The notes under the pieces are model-generated. The model saw nothing but the letters and a program-made list of their open reading frames with translations. It was not told the origin of the DNA and ran no database searches. Positions 59,750-64,000 of a DNA stretch of 64,000 nt are shown here, piece after piece. The translations under genes and the position numbers were made by a program. How positions within the stretch are numbered: the stretch's first letter is position 1; every line of letters begins with the position of its first letter. The stretch lies in assembly GCF_030285625.1 (NCBI RefSeq), contig NZ_CP127294.1, positions 1,312,001 through 1,376,000 on the forward strand, given 5' to 3'. The DNA comes from Amycolatopsis sp. 2-15. GTDB taxonomy: Bacteria; Actinomycetota; Actinomycetes; Mycobacteriales; Pseudonocardiaceae.

Positions 59750-60501
59750 TCGACGCCGTTGGCAACCCCCAGTCCCTGCTGCTGCTCGGCGGCACGTCCG
59801 ACATCGCGCTGGCCATCGCGGAGAAGTACCTCGCGGAGAAGCCGCTGCGGGTCGTGCTGGCCGCGCGTCCGTCGCCCCGGCTCGACGCCGCGGCGCAGCG
59901 CCTGAAGGACCGCGGCGCCGAGGTGTCCACAGTGGACTTCGACGCGAAGGACACGGCCTCGCACCCCGCCGTGCTCGACCGCGCGTTCGCCGGCGGCGAC
60001 ATCGACGTGGCCGTGGTCGCGTTCGGCCTGCTCGGCGACCCCGAGGAGGTCTGGCAGGACCACGCCAAGGCCGTGGAGCTGGCGACGGTGAACTACGCGG
60101 CCGCCGTGTCGGTGGGGGTGGCGCTGTCGGAGAAGCTCAAGACGCAGGGCCACGGCTCGATCATCGCGTTGTCGTCGGTGGCCGGTGAGCGCGTGCGGCG
60201 CTCGAACTTCGTCTACGGCTCCACCAAGGCCGGCTTCGACGGCTTCTACCTGGGCCTCGGCGAGGCGCTCGCCGACCACGGCGTGCAGGTCACCGTCGTC
60301 CGCCCGGGTCACGTTAAGACGAAGATGACGGCCGGGCTGAAGGACGCCCCGCTGGCGCAGACGGCCGAGCAGGTGGCCGACATCGCCGTGACCGCGGCGC
60401 GCGCCGGCAAGGATCTGGTCTGGGCGCCGGCGCAGTTCCGGCTGGTCATGTCGGTGCTGCGGCACGTGCCGCGTCCGATTTTCCGGAAACTGCCGATCTG
60501 A
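59746..60501 (+). CDS. dprE2: Decaprenylphosphoryl-2-keto-ribose reductase DprE2
   Basis: A 251-residue SDR that completes epimerisation to decaprenylphosphoryl arabinose, using NADH. Cofactor motif [15 protein letters not shown] (GGxSxIG variant typical of DprE2), catalytic Ser in [12 protein letters not shown] and YGSTKAGF (YxxxK); PGHVKTKMT follows. C-terminal [13 protein letters not shown] is the conserved membrane-associating tail. It overlaps dprE1 (GTGA) and is followed by a terminator. Confidence 0.95.
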   Translation: MIDAVGNPQSLLLLGGTSDIALAIAEKYLAEKPLRVVLAARPSPRLDAAAQRLKDRGAEVSTVDFDAKDTASHPAVLDRAFAGGDIDVAVVAFGLLGDPEEVWQDHAKAVELATVNYAAAVSVGVALSEKLKTQGHGSIIALSSVAGERVRRSNFVYGSTKAGFDGFYLGLGEALADHGVQVTVVRPGHVKTKMTAGLKDAPLAQTAEQVADIAVTAARAGKDLVWAPAQFRLVMSVLRHVPRPIFRKLPI

Positions 60502-60520
60502 CCGGGAACTCCCGAGGCGG

Positions 60521-60560
60521 GACCTTCGTCGCATATGGCGGACGAAGGTCTTTCACCTTT
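60521..60560 (+). terminator. Terminator after dprE2
   Basis: Perfect 10-bp stem GACCTTCGTC/GACGAAGGTC with a 10-base loop followed by TTTCACCTTT, 20 bases after the dprE2 stop. Confidence 0.82.
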
Positions 60561-60574
60561 CTGGGGGTTCCACC

Positions 60575-61096
60575 ATGCCGGACCAGGCAGCGCGGCTCGA
60601 CGCCGTGCTCAAGCGGTTCCAGGAGCAGGCCGCCCGCGCCGCCGAGCTCAAGGACCAGATCGCGAACCTGCGCGGGCACGCCCGCAACGCCGACGGCTCG
60701 GTGACGGTCACCGTCGCCCCGTCGGGTGCCGTGCTCGGGCTGCAGCTCAGCCCGCAGGCGATGCGGCGCTCGCACACCGCGCTGCAGCAGGAGATCCTGG
60801 GCGCCATCCGCTCGGCGACCCAGCAGGCCGCGGCCGCGCTGAACCAGACCGTGGAGCCGGTGCTGGGTGAGCGGGCGGAGCAGTTCCGGGAGGCGTTCAA
60901 CGCGCACGTCGAGCCGCTCGGGCCGAGTGCGCCGCCGCCGGCGAGCTCGCTGGCCGCGCCAGGACAACCGGGGCATCCTGAACGACCTGGGCAGCCGCCT
61001 CAAATGCCACAAACGCTGCAGAACGCTCGGAACCGGACGAACCCGCGAGCCGTCGAAGACGACGACTTCGGGGGTCCCATTCTTCGGCGGGAGTGA
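60575..61096 (+). CDS. YbaB/EbfC-family protein with ESX-linked tail
   Basis: A 173-residue protein: YbaB-like DNA-binding fold in residues 1-115 (NADGSVTVTVAPSGAVLGLQ and helices either side) plus a Pro-rich C-terminal tail ending DDDFGGPILRRE. In ESX gene groups of actinobacteria, YbaB/EspL-like proteins regularly precede WXG-type substrates. The stop overlaps the next start (GTGA), so they are translationally coupled. Nucleoid or regulatory role presumed from family. Confidence 0.82.
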   Translation: MPDQAARLDAVLKRFQEQAARAAELKDQIANLRGHARNADGSVTVTVAPSGAVLGLQLSPQAMRRSHTALQQEILGAIRSATQQAAAALNQTVEPVLGERAEQFREAFNAHVEPLGPSAPPPASSLAAPGQPGHPERPGQPPQMPQTLQNARNRTNPRAVEDDDFGGPILRRE

Positions 61097-62622
61097 TCGT
61101 GACCAGTGGGTTCAAGATCGAGCCGGCGGCGCTGAACGCGCACGCGAGCGGTTCGAAGGAAGCGGCCGGGCACTTCGGCAGCCTCGCCCAGCTGCTGCAA
61201 CAGGCACGCGTGAGCGACGACTGCTTCGGCCCGCTCGGCGAGCTGATGGCGTACAAGTACTTCGACTCGCTGCAGGAGTGCCAGGACCTCGCCGACCAGG
61301 CGAAAACGTTCCTGGACGCCATCGCCGACAAGACCACGCTGGCCGCGCAGGCGTACCAGGACCACGAGGACGCGACCACCGACGCCGTCACCGGGCTCGG
61401 CAAGGAGCTCGCCGACGGCGGCAGCGGCGCCGGCTCGCTGTCGGACGTGAACCACGCGGGCGACGCGGGCCGCAAGAGCTACCTGGAGCAGAACGGCGGC
61501 TACGGCAGCTCGTGGCTCTCCACGTCGACCGAGGTCTCGCAGGCGAGCAGCCCGCCCGACGTGGCGATCGCGGCCGTGCACACGCGCATGGAGCAGATCC
61601 AGCTGGTGACGAGCCCTGGGCAGTCGCTGCTGGACAACGGGCTCGGGTTCCTCATCGGCATCGTGATCAGCCCGCTCGTGGAGTTCGTGCTGGAGCCGGC
61701 GATCGGCGACCCCGAGCAGATGCGCAGCACCGCGCAGGGCTGGGCGCAGGTGGCGCAGTGGCTCGACGGCGTCGGTGCACACGAGCAGAAGCGCGCGGAC
61801 CTCACGAAGGAGCCGTGGGAAGGCTCCGGCGGCGACGCGTTCCGCAAGCAGATGGGCGAGTTCTCCGAGGGCGCAGGAGCGTTCGCCGACGAGGTGCGCG
61901 GGCTGCAGCAGATCCTGGAGCTGGCCGCGGACCTGTTCGACGCGTTCGTGGAGATCGTGATCGACATCCTGCAAGAGCTGGTGATGGGCCTGATCATCGA
62001 GTGGCTCGCGGCGCTGGCGGCGTCGTGGATCACGGCGGGCGCCTCGGTGGGGGCCGCGGGGGCGGCGACCACGGGCGAGGTCGCAGTGACCGGTGGGCGG
62101 CTCGGGATGAAGGTCAAGCAGCTGCTGGGCAAGCTGCGGCCGTTGATCGAGGAGCTGGAGAAGATCCTGCAGAAGCTGCGCACGGGGCCGTTGAAGAAGG
62201 TCGTGGAGCGCATGGAAGGCCTGCGGGGCGGCAACTTCCTCGAAAAGCGCGTGGCGGACATGATCGACAAGAACCCGCTCGCGAAGATCCTCACCAAGGC
62301 CGACTCCGCAACCGGCATGTCGCGAACGACCAACCACTTCGCGAACGTCCGGCGGATGCTCGACGACGACGGCAACGTGATCGGCGATGCTCTCACCGAA
62401 GGCAGCGACGCGCTGACCCACAACCTGACCGAGACCGGCTTGCGACTGGCCGGCATGAGCGGCACATCAAGTGTCGGCAAGGCGGCGTGGCGCGGGGCCA
62501 AAGGCAACATCGTCGAGCAGGGCATCGAGCAGGGCGTGAAGTACGGTTACCACCAGTCGCAGACCGACAGTGAAGAAGACCGCCGCGAGGCGACCGACCG
62601 AGGGTTCTCACTCGAAGAATGA
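61093..62622 (+). CDS. Large WXG100-like type VII secretion substrate
   Basis: A 509-residue protein. Residues 1-110 form an Esx-like N-terminal helical module (FKIEPAALNAHASGSKEAAG; helix-turn-helix). Around 215-260 a second helical block has WxG as PWEGSGGDAFRKQM. A hydrophobic pair of segments follows (LVMGLIIEWLAALAASWITA, SVGAAGAATTG), then amphipathic helices and an acidic C-terminus (SEEDRREATDRGFSLEE). There is no recognisable toxin domain or immunity-like pattern. GTG 61093 overlaps the YbaB-like stop; GTG 61099 is possible. Probably exported by an ESX system. Confidence 0.7.
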   Translation: MIVTSGFKIEPAALNAHASGSKEAAGHFGSLAQLLQQARVSDDCFGPLGELMAYKYFDSLQECQDLADQAKTFLDAIADKTTLAAQAYQDHEDATTDAVTGLGKELADGGSGAGSLSDVNHAGDAGRKSYLEQNGGYGSSWLSTSTEVSQASSPPDVAIAAVHTRMEQIQLVTSPGQSLLDNGLGFLIGIVISPLVEFVLEPAIGDPEQMRSTAQGWAQVAQWLDGVGAHEQKRADLTKEPWEGSGGDAFRKQMGEFSEGAGAFADEVRGLQQILELAADLFDAFVEIVIDILQELVMGLIIEWLAALAASWITAGASVGAAGAATTGEVAVTGGRLGMKVKQLLGKLRPLIEELEKILQKLRTGPLKKVVERMEGLRGGNFLEKRVADMIDKNPLAKILTKADSATGMSRTTNHFANVRRMLDDDGNVIGDALTEGSDALTHNLTETGLRLAGMSGTSSVGKAAWRGAKGNIVEQGIEQGVKYGYHQSQTDSEEDRREATDRGFSLEE

Positions 62623-63323
62623 ATCTCGCCGATCCCCTGGGTGCCGCCACACAGGCCCGGCCGCACCTGCGTGCTGACGAGCGGTTGTTGTGGGCTGCCT
62701 TCGGCGGTGTCACCGGGTACGACGTCCGTGGCCTCGACGAGTTCGGCAATCCCGCCAAGAGCCTCATGCGCAAAGTCGGCTCGGGGCTGGCGGATTTCGC
62801 GGGCGGGGTGGTAGACGCGGCGTTGTCCGGTGACGAGGACAGTGGCAGCGGCGGGACCGGCCCCAAGCCGAAACCCGCCGTGGTCGTTTTCGGTGACCGG
62901 TCCGGGCTGCTCGCCGAGCAGCTGGTGCGAGGCGCGCGGCCCGCGTTGTGGGTGCTGACCACCTCGCGACTGCTGCTGCTACGGGTCGTCGTACCGGAAG
63001 AGCCGGCCGCAGAACCGGAGAAGTCGTTGCTGGGCAAGGCGATCGGGTTCGGGCGCGGGATGGCGAAGTTCGGCAAGGACGTGGCGGAGATCGTCACGGA
63101 CCGGCGCAAGACGTACGGCGAGAACCGCGAGGGCGAGCCGGTGGCGTTGCGGGAGTTCGAGGAAGCGGCGTCGTTGCCGCGTGAGCAGATTGCCGGGTTC
63201 GCCGTGGACCGCCGTGGGTTGCGGATGTCTCTTGTGGACGGTTCCGGCTTCGAGCTGCGGTTCGGCGCCGAGGAGCCGGAGGCGTTCGAGTGGCTGCTGG
63301 CCCGCACGAACGGAGCCGTGTGA
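62619..63323 (+). CDS. ESX-linked protein of unknown function A
   Basis: A 234-residue soluble protein. The N-terminus (ADPLGAATQARPHLRADERL) leads to a beta strand pattern (LWVLTTSRLLLLRVVVPE) that looks like a PH-like small sheet, with a Gly/Ser linker around 75-90 and a C-terminal FAVDRRGLRMSLVDGSGFEL. No family recognised. ATGA overlap with the upstream gene and one-base TGATG overlap downstream place it in the same operon; it may be an immunity or adaptor protein. Confidence 0.65.
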   Translation: MNLADPLGAATQARPHLRADERLLWAAFGGVTGYDVRGLDEFGNPAKSLMRKVGSGLADFAGGVVDAALSGDEDSGSGGTGPKPKPAVVVFGDRSGLLAEQLVRGARPALWVLTTSRLLLLRVVVPEEPAAEPEKSLLGKAIGFGRGMAKFGKDVAEIVTDRRKTYGENREGEPVALREFEEAASLPREQIAGFAVDRRGLRMSLVDGSGFELRFGAEEPEAFEWLLARTNGAV

Positions 63324-63919
63324 TGCGTGCTGCCGAGCTGAAGCAGGCGGGCGAGGTCGACGAGATCATCGAGCGCGACTACGCGAAGGTGTGGCTGCGG
63401 CGTAAGGAAAAGCTACTGCTGGGCTGCCCGCCCGCGCACGGCCACGTCGTCGCGTGGGTCGGCGGCACGCTGCACCTGCCGTACGCGCCGGCGCGCGAGC
63501 CGGTGAAGGTCACGACGGCGCCGGGCCGCTGGCCGACGCCCGCCGGGCTGCCCGACGAGGACTGGACCGACGACCCGTCGCTGGCCTACCGCGTGGAAGC
63601 TTCAACGACTGCGGACCTGGCCGCGCGGATCGCCGACCACCTGGCGTTCTCGGCCGGCGCCGCCCGCCTGACCTGGACCGATCGTCGGCTCGCGCTCGTG
63701 TACCCGACGAAGTTCGTGGCCGAACCGGACACGAAGGATTTCTTCGTGACGGCCGAGGAGCTCCCGGCCGACGTCGTGGCGCGGCTCGATGCCGTCACGC
63801 CCGGCCGCAGCTTCCCACCCGAGCCGGGGATCCGGTTCACCTTCGCCGACGGCTCCATGCTGACCCAGCGTGACCTGCTGGCACCGATGAAAGTGCGAAG
63901 GGCCCTCTCGCGACGCTGA
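63323..63919 (+). CDS. ESX-linked protein of unknown function B
   Basis: A 198-residue protein: N-terminal helix (MRAAELKQAGEVDEIIERDY), then mixed strands (VVAWVGGTLHLPYAP, ARLTWTDRRLALVYPTKFVA) and C-terminal IRFTFADGSMLTQRDLLAP. It has the same strand logic (TDRRLALVYP versus TTSRLLLLRV) as the preceding gene, so the two may be distant paralogues. The start ATG shares a base with the upstream TGA. Last gene of the operon. Confidence 0.62.
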   Translation: MRAAELKQAGEVDEIIERDYAKVWLRRKEKLLLGCPPAHGHVVAWVGGTLHLPYAPAREPVKVTTAPGRWPTPAGLPDEDWTDDPSLAYRVEASTTADLAARIADHLAFSAGAARLTWTDRRLALVYPTKFVAEPDTKDFFVTAEELPADVVARLDAVTPGRSFPPEPGIRFTFADGSMLTQRDLLAPMKVRRALSRR

Positions 63920-63950
63920 CCCGGCATCAACCGATCGGTGGATGCCGGGT
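63919..63950 (+). terminator. Terminator after the third ESX-type operon
   Basis: 10-bp stem ACCCGGCATC/GATGCCGGGT with an inner ACCGAT/ATCGGT pairing, beginning at the last base of the stop codon. No clear T-tract. The remaining 50 bases of the window show no gene. Confidence 0.6.
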
Positions 63951-64000
63951 GGCCGGACCGACGATGGTTCCGGCCCGCGTTCCGCCGAAGACTCGGACGT

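Noticed and set aside
1..64000. CRISPR arrays, IS elements or prophage genes
   Set aside because: No regularly spaced direct repeats, transposases, integrases or phage structural genes were seen on either strand.

Overview
The window is high-GC actinobacterial chromosome. The gene content points to a sporulating, arabinogalactan-walled member of the Pseudonocardiaceae, with Amycolatopsis or a close relative as my best guess (inference). Three things point there: an SsgA-family sporulation/division protein, ESX/type VII accessory genes, and a galactan/arabinan precursor locus (wzm, wzt, glfT1, glfT2, a gtrA-like gene, dprE1, dprE2) with no mycolate genes in view. There is no phage, IS element or CRISPR array. 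The one RNA gene I can support is tRNA-Ser(UGA).

Layout. 1-2760: end of an ESX accessory cluster (DUF3558 lipoprotein, PPE-like protein, EspG-like chaperone). 2757-8141: a tetR/SDR pair with two matching operators, a VOC protein, a GntR regulator, an FBP zinc-finger protein and a membrane adenylate cyclase. 8186-9011: decayed remnants of an NTF2-like gene and a marR gene. 9018-18486: KAS III, an Lrp regulator, SsgA-like protein, S1 protease, a large LuxR (LAL) regulator, a macrodomain protein, a membrane protein, an ABM protein and a G1 glutamic peptidase. 18733-23882: a SsuABC/TauABC-type ABC transporter divergent from a CitA/CitB-type two-component system whose kinase is frameshifted. 23911-33835: enzymes and secreted peptidases, including the tRNA-Ser region where both flanking reading frames end inside the tRNA gene.

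32858-47393 resembles the Mycobacterium tuberculosis Rv3777-Rv3783 neighbourhood (quinone oxidoreductase, class V aminotransferase-like protein, Bpa, Wzm, Wzt, GlfT1). Between bpa and wzm lies about 9 kb that, as I recall it, mycobacteria lack. This stretch carries a complete CMP-pseudaminic acid pathway (pseB, pseC, pseH, pseG, pseI, pseF). It also carries a small protein with the three sialyl motifs of GT29 sialyltransferases, a coiled-coil protein, a membrane protein and an epoxide hydrolase. I regard this as the main discovery candidate: a nonulosonic-acid system next to galactan export, possibly decorating a wall glycan.

47451-49749 is a second ESX accessory operon (EspG-like, PE-like, PPE-like). 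50220-54737 is a ribbon-helix-helix regulator with a phased TGCCA array in front of it, followed by a DUF4097 protein, a DrrAB-type exporter and a cytochrome P450. 54734-55747 is an acyl-CoA dehydrogenase-like gene with a possible iron box. 55837-60501 holds glfT2, the gtrA-like gene, dprE1 and dprE2 (the last two make DPA for arabinan). 60575-63919 is a third ESX-type group (YbaB-like, WXG-like and two unknown proteins).

Three otherwise intact genes (SDR near 3554, histidine kinase near 22181, small protein near 49950) are each broken by one small frameshift. Two of these are in G or C runs, so base-call errors are possible.
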